Below, piece by piece: positions 43,090 through 51,712 of a stretch of DNA of 64,000 bases. The DNA is from Acidobacteriota bacterium (GTDB lineage Bacteria; Acidobacteriota; Blastocatellia; Pyrinomonadales; Pyrinomonadaceae). The notes under the pieces are model-generated. The model did no database searches, had not been told where the DNA came from, and saw only the letters and a program-made list of their open reading frames with translations. The stretch is from assembly GCA_029781855.1 (NCBI GenBank), contig JAKOVX010000012.1, positions 62,001 to 126,000 of the forward strand. Direction: 5' to 3'. Each line of letters starts with the position of its first letter. Within the stretch, counting starts at the first letter, position 1. Made by a program: the position numbers and the translations under genes.

Positions 43090-43437
43090 GGCCATTCCCC
43101 CTTTTTCACATTTTCCCTTTTTCACTTTTCACCTTTGTCCCCGCTCTGTGACCTTCGTGTCTTCCCTTTGTGTTCTTTGTGTTAAAAATTCCGCAGATGC
43201 CCGGAAGCAACGATTCGACCGACGACAACCACGCAGAAACCCAGGATCATTTCTCCGCCCATAACAAACGCCATTTTCGGCTCAGATCCCTGCCGAGATG
43301 CCGGCCATGTCGCGCACCGGAAAAGCGAATTTTTCGTAGGTTAATGCGCTACGAAGAGCGCATGAACATGCGCCACTAAATGAGCATCCGCGGATCGTAT
43401 GCAACAAATCGGCATTTCAGCCCTAAATTTTCGACAA

Positions 43438-43542
43438 AAAACATAGCGCCTGAGAGGGGTAAACATAGCGCCTGAGGCCCATTTCGAGTGCGCCTGAGTG
43501 GGGTAAACATAGCGCCTGGGGCCTATTTTCAGTGCGCCTGGC
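43438..43542. repeat. 44-base tandem repeat (AAACATAGCGCCTGAG unit)
   Basis: Two diverged units, 43456-43499 and 43500-43542, start GGGGTAAACATAGCGCCTG and end GTGCGCCTG. A partial unit (AAAACATAGCGCCTGAGA) precedes them. The repeat ends 16 bases before the cinA stop. Confidence 0.75.
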
Positions 43543-43558
43543 ATTCCCCCGCTCTTGC

Positions 43559-44797
43559 TTAGCGGAGGATCTGCCGGCGAAGCAGGTCGAGGGCCGCCGA
43601 GCTCGCCCGCCACCGGACAAGATAACGGTCACCCGGCACGACGATCTTGATCGATCGCACGCCGCCCGGACCCGCGTACCCGATGAAGACGGTGCCGACC
43701 GGCTTTTCCGGAGTGCCGCCGTCGGGCCCCGCAATTCCCGTTACCGAGATCGCATGGTCCGTCGCCGCGTACGTCCGTATCCCGGCCGCCATCGCCTCGG
43801 CACACTCGGAACTGACCGCACCGTGAGCCTCGATGATCTCGCTGGAGACGCCCAGAGTCCTTATTTTTGCGGCATTTGAGTACGTTATGGCGCCTTCCAT
43901 AAAGTAGGAGGACGACCCGGGCACGCTGGTGATCCGCTGGCCGATCAGACCGCCCGTGCAGCTCTCGGCGACCGCCACCGTCTGCCCGCGGTCCAGCAAA
44001 AGCCGGCCGATCACGGCCTCCAAAGTCTCACCGGACGTAGAAAATACGGCGGTCCCAAGAGCCTCAGCCAGTTTTCCGGCAAGTTCATCGGTCGTCCGCT
44101 TGGCTTCGTCCGGATCCGAAGCGCGGGCCGCGATGTGGATCTCGACCTCGCTTTTATTGAACAATATCGAAGTTTGAACGGTCGGATATGCCTTGTATAT
44201 CGGTGCCGCGACCTCGTCAACGGCAGACTCGCCGAGCCCGGAAACCTTTAGGATACGGCGGTTTACATAAACCTCGCCGGCGATCGCCTTGAGCGTCGAA
44301 AATACGTGGTCGAGGAACATCGGCTGGTTCTCCCGCGGCGGCCCGGGCAGTACGATCAGCAACTTGCCATCGATCTCGGCCAGCATCCCGACCGCCGAAC
44401 CGTTGGGATTAGGCAGTATTTCCGCACCTTCGATCACATATGCCTGACGTTTGTTGATGTCCGGCATTTCACGTCCCCACGACCGGAACCGCTCGCGGAG
44501 CCGGGCCTCGATTTCGTCGTGGTAAACAAGCTGTCGATCGACCGCTCGTGCAGTAAATTCGCGGGTGATATCGTCTTCGGTCGGCCCCAAACCGCCCGTC
44601 GTGATCACGACATCCGACCGTTTCATCGCATCGCGAACCGCCTCCTCGAGCCGTGCACCGTCGTCGCCGACGATCGTCTTTAACATCACTTCGATGCCGA
44701 TATCATTGAGCTTTTCGGTCAGCCACAGGCTGTTCGTGTCCGTTTTGGTCGGCGTCAAAAGCTCCGATCCGATGGCGATTATTTCTGCTGAAAGCAT
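43559..44797 (-). CDS. cinA: CinA family protein (nicotinamide-nucleotide amidase)
   Basis: This 412-residue two-domain protein has an N-terminal MoaB/MogA-like ADP-ribose pyrophosphatase (COG1058) part that opens MLSAEIIAIGSELLTPTKTD and contains VVITTGGLGPTEDDITREF. The C-terminal PncC-type amidase part (about 255-405) has VAVAESCTGGLIGQRIT and SVTGIAGPDGGTPEKPVG. It takes part in NAD recycling and in some species is linked to competence and RecA. It stands alone between pyrimidine-rich inverted repeats. Confidence 0.94.
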   Translation of the reverse strand: MLSAEIIAIGSELLTPTKTDTNSLWLTEKLNDIGIEVMLKTIVGDDGARLEEAVRDAMKRSDVVITTGGLGPTEDDITREFTARAVDRQLVYHDEIEARLRERFRSWGREMPDINKRQAYVIEGAEILPNPNGSAVGMLAEIDGKLLIVLPGPPRENQPMFLDHVFSTLKAIAGEVYVNRRILKVSGLGESAVDEVAAPIYKAYPTVQTSILFNKSEVEIHIAARASDPDEAKRTTDELAGKLAEALGTAVFSTSGETLEAVIGRLLLDRGQTVAVAESCTGGLIGQRITSVPGSSSYFMEGAITYSNAAKIRTLGVSSEIIEAHGAVSSECAEAMAAGIRTYAATDHAISVTGIAGPDGGTPEKPVGTVFIGYAGPGGVRSIKIVVPGDRYLVRWRASSAALDLLRRQILR

Positions 44798-44896
44798 ATG
44801 AAAGTGGAAAAGGGAAAAAGGTCAAAAGTGAAAAAGTGTTGGTTGAAAAGTGAACGTCCCGAGGCGATCTGCATTCGACTTATTCACTTTTACGTC

Positions 44897-45967
44897 TCAG
44901 TAGATCTCGACCACGGGCTTGCCATCAGGGCCGATGTACGCGCGATACATCCCGTCAGTATTGAACGAGATCGCCATATTGCCGAACTTGTCCATCGCCA
45001 CAACGCCGCCCTTGCCGCCGAGTTTCGCGAGTTTTTGTTTGATCACGAGATCAGCTGCCTTTTGAACCGTGAATGTCCGATATTCCATCAACGAGGCGAT
45101 GTCGCGTGCCGCACTCAATCTGACAAGAAATCCCCCGGAATCCGTGGCCGCAACCGCACAAGTATCATTGTTCGCGTAAGTTCCAGCTCCGATGATTGCG
45201 GCATCAGAGACGCTTCCGGGGGACATGTTCGTGACGCCTCCGGTCGAGGTACCCGAAGCGAGATTCCCCTTGCTATCGAGGGCCACCGCTCCGACAGTGT
45301 CAAAGAGCTTGAAGGGCGGCGAAGCGGGCGCTTCAGTGGAACCGGCCTTGTTTGCCGGCGGCACTAGCGCTTGCTTGTCCAGCCTAAGTGCTTGCTGCAG
45401 CTCGTCCCATCGTTTCTGCGTCCAGAAGTATTTTTCGTCGACGATCTCCAGCTTCCGCTCCTTCGCAAATTGCTCGGCACCGTCGCCGATCATCATGGCC
45501 TGCGGCGCACCTTCCATCAATGCGCGAGCCAATGAGATCGGGTTTTTGACGCGACGAAGACCTGCCACGGATCCGGCCGCGAGCGTCTTGCCGTCCATAA
45601 TCGATGAGCCAAGCTCATTCTTTCCGTCGTGGTCAAAGGCTGAGCCCTTTCCGGCGTTAAATAGGGGTGAATCCTCCATCATCCGGATCGCGATCTCAAC
45701 GGCCTCGACGCTCGATCTCCCAGCCTGAAGTGCTTTATAGCCGGCAAGGACGACCTCCTCGAGCTTTGCTCGAAGTTCCTTTTCATTTGCCGGCGTGATC
45801 GACGCCTTTGGTATCACGCTGCCTCTGGCGTGGATCATAAAACCGAGCTTTGGGTTTTGCGGCGACTGCAGCTGTTTGATCTCAGGAAAGCCGCCTTTTT
45901 GTGGGAACGAACTTAACGGAAAGACAATAAATAGAGCCAATAGAACGGTGGAAATGGCTTTTTTCAT
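44897..45967 (-). CDS. Exported isoaspartyl peptidase/L-asparaginase (Ntn hydrolase)
   Basis: This 356-residue protein is a type-2 (plant-type) asparaginase that hydrolyses beta-aspartyl dipeptides or asparagine. Residues 1-22 are a signal peptide (ending LSSFPQ). The conserved FNAGKGSAFDHDGKNELGSSIMDG segment is near 100-122. The autocleavage site is D-T in FDTVGAVALDSKGNLASGTSTG near residue 226, which exposes the catalytic threonine. The C-terminal beta-subunit pieces (GVVAMDKFGNMAISFNTDGM) are complete. An insertion of about 20 residues lies just before the cleavage site. ATG 45967 is used, with GGAGAA upstream; the frame is open to 45988. Confidence 0.93.
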   Translation of the reverse strand: MKKAISTVLLALFIVFPLSSFPQKGGFPEIKQLQSPQNPKLGFMIHARGSVIPKASITPANEKELRAKLEEVVLAGYKALQAGRSSVEAVEIAIRMMEDSPLFNAGKGSAFDHDGKNELGSSIMDGKTLAAGSVAGLRRVKNPISLARALMEGAPQAMMIGDGAEQFAKERKLEIVDEKYFWTQKRWDELQQALRLDKQALVPPANKAGSTEAPASPPFKLFDTVGAVALDSKGNLASGTSTGGVTNMSPGSVSDAAIIGAGTYANNDTCAVAATDSGGFLVRLSAARDIASLMEYRTFTVQKAADLVIKQKLAKLGGKGGVVAMDKFGNMAISFNTDGMYRAYIGPDGKPVVEIY

Positions 45968-46028
45968 AAAGAATTTCTCCGGCGGCACTTCGAAATGTTA
46001 ATAGATTAGCACAGCAAAACGACGCTGC

Positions 46029-47327
46029 TTACCGGGCGGACACAGCGGCCGCGAAAAGCCTCTGAAACTCGACATTGTCATTCAGCAATTCGGCCTCTTC
46101 GATCGCCCACGGCGAAATCCCGGACTCAGGATCTCGGGCCATCGCCAAAAATTCATCCCATCCGACCCATCGGGTCTCGGCGACTTCCGCCGAATTGGGA
46201 CGAGGGAGTTTATCAGTGAAACCGACAAAAACAGGACATATTTCGTTTTCGACCACGCCGTCTTTTTCTGCCCGATAACGAAAATCGGGCAGCAAACATT
46301 GAAGTTCGACGCCCCGAATTCCGAGCTCGAATTTCAGCCTTCGTTTCGCCGCCGCGTGCGTTTCTTCGTGCAGCATCACGTGCCCGCAGCAGGAGTTCGA
46401 CCATACACCTGGCCACGTCTTTTTCGACAACGCCCTTTGCTGGAGCAGAAGTTCGCCGCGGGAATTGAAGAGAAAGATCGAAAATGCGAGATGGAGTTTT
46501 GTTTCCTTGTCGTGAACGAACTGCTTTTGTGCCGTCGCCAGGGGGAAACCGCGTTCGGACACGTACACTAACATGTCGTCAAATCGGTATCCATATCGGC
46601 GATACCAGCCTTCTAGGCCCATCATCAGCACGATCCCGATCAGGCTCGGCCAAACAATACCGCCGGCAAGGGCGATCGCAAACCAAAAATAAACGATCAA
46701 AACGGCACTGGAGGCAAGCTGTACCGGCGTCGGCAGCAGTGGTTTGGCCCGGTGAATAAAGATCTCGATCACGACGGCTGCGATCGAGCCGCTGATCAGC
46801 CATCCAACAAAATTCGATACAGGAACGCCGTAATACCAGTGCTCACCGGCATATTGCCAGAATCCGAGTTTCACCGCCCCGGGGTCGAGAACCAGGTCGA
46901 ACGCGGTCGCTATTGCCGCGGTAGCCAGTATTCGAACAAACAAATTTCGAATCACCGTCCTCGCAATGGCATTTGCTCCAATGATCAGCGGTGTCCACGC
47001 GAGAAAGACTGTCCACGGCGTCACCCCGAATAATTTTGCACCCAAAAGTTCAGAATAGCCGAAATGTCCGTATGGGAAGCCAGTAAAGATCGCCAGGCTC
47101 TCGATCAGCAAAGCGTATATGCCCAAAAGTGACCACAAAACAATCGCATCACGCCAGCCGAGCCAGCGTCTGGTCGCCCAAAACGATGGAATTGCAAAAA
47201 GCACGACGTTTAGGCCGGAGACGTAGTGCGACCACGGCGGAAGCTCAACGTTGACCATGAAGATCGCAACTGTCGAGAGACCGAGCAGCAACAAAGTAAT
47301 CGCTATCAACTGTCTGGAGCTAAACAT
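46029..47327 (-). CDS. Carotenoid hydratase (CruF) fused to isopentenyl-diphosphate isomerase
   Basis: This 432-residue protein has two parts. Residues 1 to about 275 are a polytopic membrane region with the DUF422/CruF hallmarks FDLVLDPGAVKLGFW and YYGVPVSNFVGW, as in bacterial and haloarchaeal carotenoid 1',2'-hydratases. Residues about 280-432 are a Nudix-type (type I) IPP isomerase: the active-site Cys is in SNSCCGHVMLHEE, the catalytic Glu in VVENEICPVF, and ISPWAIEEAE matches the last motif. IDI makes DMAPP from IPP. The gene is divergent from the elongase-like gene; only 23 bases separate the two starts. Confidence 0.9.
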   Translation of the reverse strand: MFSSRQLIAITLLLLGLSTVAIFMVNVELPPWSHYVSGLNVVLFAIPSFWATRRWLGWRDAIVLWSLLGIYALLIESLAIFTGFPYGHFGYSELLGAKLFGVTPWTVFLAWTPLIIGANAIARTVIRNLFVRILATAAIATAFDLVLDPGAVKLGFWQYAGEHWYYGVPVSNFVGWLISGSIAAVVIEIFIHRAKPLLPTPVQLASSAVLIVYFWFAIALAGGIVWPSLIGIVLMMGLEGWYRRYGYRFDDMLVYVSERGFPLATAQKQFVHDKETKLHLAFSIFLFNSRGELLLQQRALSKKTWPGVWSNSCCGHVMLHEETHAAAKRRLKFELGIRGVELQCLLPDFRYRAEKDGVVENEICPVFVGFTDKLPRPNSAEVAETRWVGWDEFLAMARDPESGISPWAIEEAELLNDNVEFQRLFAAAVSAR

Positions 47328-47338
47328 CTTACGAAAGG

Positions 47339-47344
47339 TATAAT
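47339..47344 (+). promoter_or_regulatory. TATAAT 6 bases before the prenyltransferase ATG
   Basis: A perfect -10 hexamer lies six bases before ATG 47351, and no Shine-Dalgarno is present. Transcription would start at or next to the A of the ATG, so a leaderless mRNA is likely. No clear -35 is seen. The 8-base core TATAATTA is palindromic, so the same site could serve the divergent CruF-IDI gene. Confidence 0.5.
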
Positions 47345-47350
47345 TAAACT

Positions 47351-48196
47351 ATGCCCGATTTTCGGTTTTTGCTAAAGGTCAGCCGACCACGATTCTGGAT
47401 CTATATCTTTGGCCCGTACATCGTCGGGCTGGTCGCCGCTGTCGATAATCGGAATGAACTTATCAGTCTCACTTTCCTACTTTTCGGGGTCTATTTCCTT
47501 TATCCGGCAAATTTGCTGATATACGGCGTAAATGACATCTTCGACTTCGAAACGGATCGACTAAACGAAAAGAAGGCCGATTACGAAACTTTGGTGACGC
47601 CGGAGCGTCGTTCCGGACTTTGGCTGGCGATATTCATCACGAATTTCGCATTTGTCGATATTTTCTGGCTCGGTTCGACACCTGTGATCGCATCCGGGTT
47701 GGCATTTCTGTTTTTTTCGATCTTCTATTCCGCACCGCCGATAAGAGCCAAAACCAAACCCTTTCTCGATTCGGCTTTCAACATTCTCTATGTTTTGCCC
47801 GGGATCTTTTCCTATTCGCTCGTCACCGGAACCTTCCCGCCCGCGTTACTAGTAATTGCCGGCGGCCTGTGGACCGCCGCGATGCACGCATTTTCGGCGA
47901 TACCCGACATCTACGCCGATCGCGAAGCCAAATTATCAACTATTGCCACAACATTAGGCACAACCGGTACTCATCTCTTTTGCCTTGCAGCATACGTTGG
48001 TGCGGGGCTTCTGTCGTATCAGTACCTTTCCTTTTTCAGCGTGGCAGTCACGGCTGTGTATGTGGTGATGATGACGGCATCGATGCTGACTGGTAGCCGC
48101 GAGGGCGTCTTTCGTGTTTACCGGTACTTTCCGTTGGTCAACGCACTGGTTGGATTCGTCCTATTTTGGTACATCGCGATCCCCAAATTCCTCTAG
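47351..48196 (+). CDS. UbiA-family prenyltransferase, lycopene elongase-like
   Basis: This 281-residue integral membrane enzyme has eight or nine hydrophobic segments. The first Asp-rich motif NDIFDFETDRLNEKK is near 67-81; the NxxxDxxxD layout followed by LN-x-KK is characteristic of CrtEb/LyeJ lycopene elongases. The second motif PDIYADREAK is near 187-196. Such enzymes add DMAPP-derived C5 units to the ends of lycopene, giving C50 carotenoids. Being next to CruF, crtI and crtB supports this over a quinone-pathway role. No Shine-Dalgarno is seen; a TATAAT lies 6 bases before the ATG. Confidence 0.85.
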   Translation: MPDFRFLLKVSRPRFWIYIFGPYIVGLVAAVDNRNELISLTFLLFGVYFLYPANLLIYGVNDIFDFETDRLNEKKADYETLVTPERRSGLWLAIFITNFAFVDIFWLGSTPVIASGLAFLFFSIFYSAPPIRAKTKPFLDSAFNILYVLPGIFSYSLVTGTFPPALLVIAGGLWTAAMHAFSAIPDIYADREAKLSTIATTLGTTGTHLFCLAAYVGAGLLSYQYLSFFSVAVTAVYVVMMTASMLTGSREGVFRVYRYFPLVNALVGFVLFWYIAIPKFL

Positions 48197-48243
48197 GTTC
48201 CGCTGAGCCAAAGCGCGAGGCGACCCCCAAATAGACGGCTCTT

Positions 48244-49746
48244 CTAAAGTGTCGCCAGCGGTCCCGCCGATGTGATGCCGTGCACACGCTTGTACGCAAG
48301 CTCCGCTGAGATCAGGCAGATCTGCGTACCTATTCCCGGATTTGTTCCCGCACCCACGAAGTATAAACCCTTAACTTTCTTTGAAAAATTCTTCGGGCGG
48401 AAGATCGCTGTCTGCATTAGCGTGTGGGCTAATCCGAGCGCTGAGCCCTTAAACGCATTGTAATCCGCGGCAAAATTCTCGACCGTGTATATGCGCTTGT
48501 ATTCGATCTTTTCGCGTAAGCCTGGCAATCCCATCTCCTTTTCCATTAATGATAGGACATGGTCGGCGTACTGTTCTTGCCGCTCTTCAGAGATCTCAAG
48601 CCCGGAGGCGATCGGGACGAGAACGAACAAATTCTCTTTGCCGTCAGGAGCCACGTTCGGATCAGTGACGCTTGGTGCACAAATGTACAGCGATGGCTCA
48701 TCAGGCAGCGTCGGGTCCTTATATATGTCGTCGAAGTTCTTTCGCCAGTCTTCCGAGAAAAGTAAATTGTGATGGATCAGACTCGGCAGCTTCTCGCTGA
48801 CACCGAGATACATAATAAACGCCGACGGTGCCATCACTCGTTTTTTCCAGTAACGTTCTGAAAAGGTCCGGTCCTTTTCCTTGAGCATTTTCGTCTCGGT
48901 GAACCACATATCCGCGTTCGAGATAACGATATCGGCATTGTGGCTCTCGCCATTCTCCAGCCGAACTCCTTTCGCGACGCCATTTTCGACGATGATCTCG
49001 GCGACGGGAGCATCAGTGTTCATGACCGCACCGTTCTTTTCGGCTACCCGGACCAACGCCCTGATCAGCTCGTAAAAACCGCCCTGCGGATAAAACACAC
49101 CCTGATTAAAGTCCATGTGCGACATCAGGTTGTAGAGTGCAGGGGCCTCGTACGGCGACGTTCCGAGGAATACCATCGTGTATTCCATCACCTGCCGCAA
49201 CTTCTGCGATTTGAAGAACCGGGAGACGAAGGTGTGCATTTTCGAAAACACCGACAGTTTCTGCCCCTCGGTCGCGACACGTTTGTTCAGAAAATCGAAT
49301 ACCGTGTCGTAGTTCTTATACATGAAATGCTGGGTCGCAACGCCGTATTGATACTCAGACTGTTTCAGGTACGTACGCAGTTTGTCGCCCGCACCAGGTT
49401 CAATAGTGTCGAACGACGCAGCGTCACGGTCGATGTCTGAATGGATATCGAGCTGGTCCGAGCCTTCGCGAAAAAATATCCGGTACGAAGGCGAGAGCTG
49501 GACCAGGTCGAGATGATCCTCGATCTTCTCACCCATCAATTCAAAAAAATGCCGGAACAGGTCCGGGGCAAGATACCACGACGGACCCATATCAAACGTA
49601 AAACCGTTCTCTTCGAAGATATTCGCTCTTCCGCCAAGGTTGCCGTTCTTCTCAAAAACCGTTACGTCGTAGCCCTTTTTAGCAAAAAGGCCGGCTGTTC
49701 CCAGCCCGCCAATTCCTGCTCCGATAATGATAACCTTCTTATTCAT
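48244..49746 (-). CDS. crtI: Phytoene desaturase
   Basis: This 500-residue FAD-dependent desaturase opens with the dinucleotide motif VIIIGAGIGGLGTAGLFAKK (residues 5-24). The family block NGFTFDMGPSWYLAPDLF is near 47-64, and the C-terminal signature GLYFVGAGTNPGIGTQICLISAELAYKRV is present (near 460-488). It introduces double bonds into phytoene to give lycopene or a related product. It is translationally coupled to crtB (8-base overlap). No second CrtI/CrtD-type gene is in the window, so 3,4-desaturation, if any, must come from this enzyme or elsewhere. Confidence 0.95.
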   Translation of the reverse strand: MNKKVIIIGAGIGGLGTAGLFAKKGYDVTVFEKNGNLGGRANIFEENGFTFDMGPSWYLAPDLFRHFFELMGEKIEDHLDLVQLSPSYRIFFREGSDQLDIHSDIDRDAASFDTIEPGAGDKLRTYLKQSEYQYGVATQHFMYKNYDTVFDFLNKRVATEGQKLSVFSKMHTFVSRFFKSQKLRQVMEYTMVFLGTSPYEAPALYNLMSHMDFNQGVFYPQGGFYELIRALVRVAEKNGAVMNTDAPVAEIIVENGVAKGVRLENGESHNADIVISNADMWFTETKMLKEKDRTFSERYWKKRVMAPSAFIMYLGVSEKLPSLIHHNLLFSEDWRKNFDDIYKDPTLPDEPSLYICAPSVTDPNVAPDGKENLFVLVPIASGLEISEERQEQYADHVLSLMEKEMGLPGLREKIEYKRIYTVENFAADYNAFKGSALGLAHTLMQTAIFRPKNFSKKVKGLYFVGAGTNPGIGTQICLISAELAYKRVHGITSAGPLATL

Positions 49747-50623
49747 AGACGCCCGCCAGGGCCCATATCGACAACCTTATCTTTTTCCTCAGTCCGGTCC
49801 GCACTCGGCCGCGATAAACATTGTATCCCGCACGCTCGATCTCGCCCAATATTGCTTTGTACAGGACGTAGGATATCTTGACCGCTAGACGGCCTCGCCA
49901 ATTTAGCATTTTGATCCCTGGGAATGCCTCGCGGTAGATCTGCTTGTTGCGCTCGATCTGAAACTTCATAAAATCGACGAACCGGTCATCGTATCTCTTC
50001 CTTCCGAGGTCCGTGATCTCCAGGCCAAATCTCGCAAGCTCGTCCTCGGGCATGTAAACCCGCCCGAGCTCGTCCCAGTCCTCTTTTATATCGCGGAGGA
50101 AGTTGGTGAGTTGAAAGGCGTAGCCTAATTTGATCGCGTGTGGGAACGCATCGGGCGTCGAGAAGCCGACGATACGGGTGACCATCAGACCAATGACGCC
50201 GGCCGAGCCGTACATATATTCTTCGAGCTCGGCGTAGTTCGCATACGACTTCTTGTCCTCGTCCATGAACATGGATTTGAGAAACGCCTCGCCGTCCTCA
50301 ACCGGTATGTCATATTTCTTAAATGCGTGAACGATCGCCGCCATCACCGGATCGTCCGAACCGCCCTCGTCCATTGCCGCTAACCACTGCTGACGCCATT
50401 CCTCAAGCTGGGCGACACGCTCGGCACGCGTCGTCGTTCCGGGATCATCGACGATCTCGTCCGGGATGCGGGCGAAAGCATAGACCGCATAAATACCATC
50501 GCGCGTCTCTCGCGGGAAGAACTGCGTTGCGAAGTAGAAACTCGTTCCGTACCGCCGCGTTATCTCGCGGCACTCCAGGAGTCCCGTTGCGATCAGGTCG
50601 TTATTATCTCGTAATTCTCGCAT
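49739..50623 (-). CDS. crtB: Phytoene synthase
   Basis: This 294-residue trans-isoprenyl diphosphate synthase has both Asp-rich motifs: DEIVDD (near 58-63) in YAVYAFARIPDEIVDDPG and DIKEDWDELGRVYMPEDEL (near 170-188). The LTNFLRDIKEDW block is diagnostic of squalene/phytoene synthases. It condenses two geranylgeranyl diphosphates to phytoene. It is the first gene of the crtB-crtI pair; its stop overlaps the crtI start. Confidence 0.95.
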   Translation of the reverse strand: MRELRDNNDLIATGLLECREITRRYGTSFYFATQFFPRETRDGIYAVYAFARIPDEIVDDPGTTTRAERVAQLEEWRQQWLAAMDEGGSDDPVMAAIVHAFKKYDIPVEDGEAFLKSMFMDEDKKSYANYAELEEYMYGSAGVIGLMVTRIVGFSTPDAFPHAIKLGYAFQLTNFLRDIKEDWDELGRVYMPEDELARFGLEITDLGRKRYDDRFVDFMKFQIERNKQIYREAFPGIKMLNWRGRLAVKISYVLYKAILGEIERAGYNVYRGRVRTGLRKKIRLSIWALAGVYE

Positions 50624-50739
50624 TACCCTCTAAGAAGCCTCGCGAACAGCATTAGAACGCCGGGCTGACAACCCGTGCAAAGTCGTGATGAAAGGATGTT
50701 CGTTATCTTAGCTTGTTTGGATTCAAAAAAGATAGATAT

Positions 50740-51711
50740 TTATTGGCCGCTCCTCAAAAAGTCGCGAACCAGTTTCATATCTTCCCAAACTTCGCGTTTC
50801 TTGTGCGGGTCGCGAAGAAGGTAGGCGGGGTGAAATGTCGGCATTACTTTGCAGCCTTGGTAATCGTGAAAATGGCCGCGGAGCTTACCTATCGGAACTT
50901 TGGTCTCTAGCAGATTGTGGGCCGCGGTCGCACCGAGGACCACGATCACTCTGGGCTCAATGACGGCGATCTCGCGGAGGAGGAACGGTTTGCAGGCAAC
51001 GGTTTCGTCGGGCTCAGGGGCACGGTTGCCGGGTGGACGGCATCGATTGATGTTCCCAATGAACACGTCTTTCCGCGGGATCTGCAACCCCTTTTCGATG
51101 ATATCCGTCAGCAATTGGCCGGCACGCCCGACAAATGGTTCGCCCTTTTGGTCCTCATCCGCTCCGGGAGCTTCGCCGACGAACATCAATCTTGCATTGA
51201 AATTGCCGACGCTGTTTACGACCTGGCTGCGGCCAAGCGTTGAGAGTTTGCAGCGAGTGCAGTTCGGCCCGATCTCTGCCCGGATCCGGAGAATTGCAGC
51301 CTCATTTTCGCTGGTCTCGAGGGCGTTGCTCGGTTGTTTCATTGTTTCAGAGTTCCGCTGTGGTTCATTTGTCACCCGTGTTTCAGGTGCTTCAGCAGTT
51401 TCAGGCGTTTCACCGGGACGGCCAAGCCTCGCTGACGCGAGCGGCCGGTCGGATAGTGTCGGCAGAGATGACAGTCGAGAATGCCCCGCGGGACGCGGCT
51501 CGTCAGCCTTTTTCGGCTCAATTTTTGGTTGAATTCGCGGCGTCGCGGGTTTCGGAGCGAGTCGGACCTGCGATTCCGCAGCGATAGGTTCGGTACATCT
51601 GTCTCCCAACAGGTCCGCGGAAAGGGCATCGACGCCGAGTTCCTGAAGGAACAAGATCTGTTCCCGCAGATCAGCGATCAGCTCGGATTTCTCGAAAGAT
51701 TGTGGCATCAC
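50740..51711 (-). CDS. Family-4 uracil-DNA glycosylase (Fe-S)
   Basis: This 323-residue protein has a dispensable-looking, Pro/Arg-rich N-terminal half (to about 140). The catalytic domain is in the C-terminal half with NCTRCKLSTLGRSQVV (two Cys ligands), motif A VGEAPGADEDQKGEPFVGRAGQLL, NINRCRPPGNRAPEPDE (further Fe-S Cys), and motif B HPAYLLRDPHKK. It removes uracil from DNA and carries a 4Fe-4S cluster. The gene begins one base after the coaBC stop; the second ATG (51708) is equally possible. Confidence 0.93.
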   Translation of the reverse strand: MMPQSFEKSELIADLREQILFLQELGVDALSADLLGDRCTEPIAAESQVRLAPKPATPRIQPKIEPKKADEPRPAGHSRLSSLPTLSDRPLASARLGRPGETPETAEAPETRVTNEPQRNSETMKQPSNALETSENEAAILRIRAEIGPNCTRCKLSTLGRSQVVNSVGNFNARLMFVGEAPGADEDQKGEPFVGRAGQLLTDIIEKGLQIPRKDVFIGNINRCRPPGNRAPEPDETVACKPFLLREIAVIEPRVIVVLGATAAHNLLETKVPIGKLRGHFHDYQGCKVMPTFHPAYLLRDPHKKREVWEDMKLVRDFLRSGQ

Positions 51712-51712
51712 C

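Larger units (their letters stand above)
42642..43558. other. Repeat-rich intergenic region, no gene recognised
   Basis: These 917 bases separate the secretin operon from cinA. They contain three families of repeats (listed separately), a pyrimidine-rich CCCTTTTTCAC stretch near 43105-43135 that recurs inverted at 44804-44857 on the other side of cinA, and a hairpin ATGCGCT...AGCGCAT near 43343-43362. Open frames such as 43341-43613 minus are made of repeat translations and have no protein character. Confidence 0.6.

Noticed and set aside
42757..43090. Possible CRISPR array from repeated AAGCCCGCACG units
   Set aside because: Only three 11-base units at irregular spacing (17 and 69 bases) with no equal spacers and no cas genes.
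43341..43613. 90-codon minus-strand frame before cinA
   Set aside because: It translates the 44-base tandem repeat (RRYVYP, then RRYVF) and overlaps the cinA 3' end.
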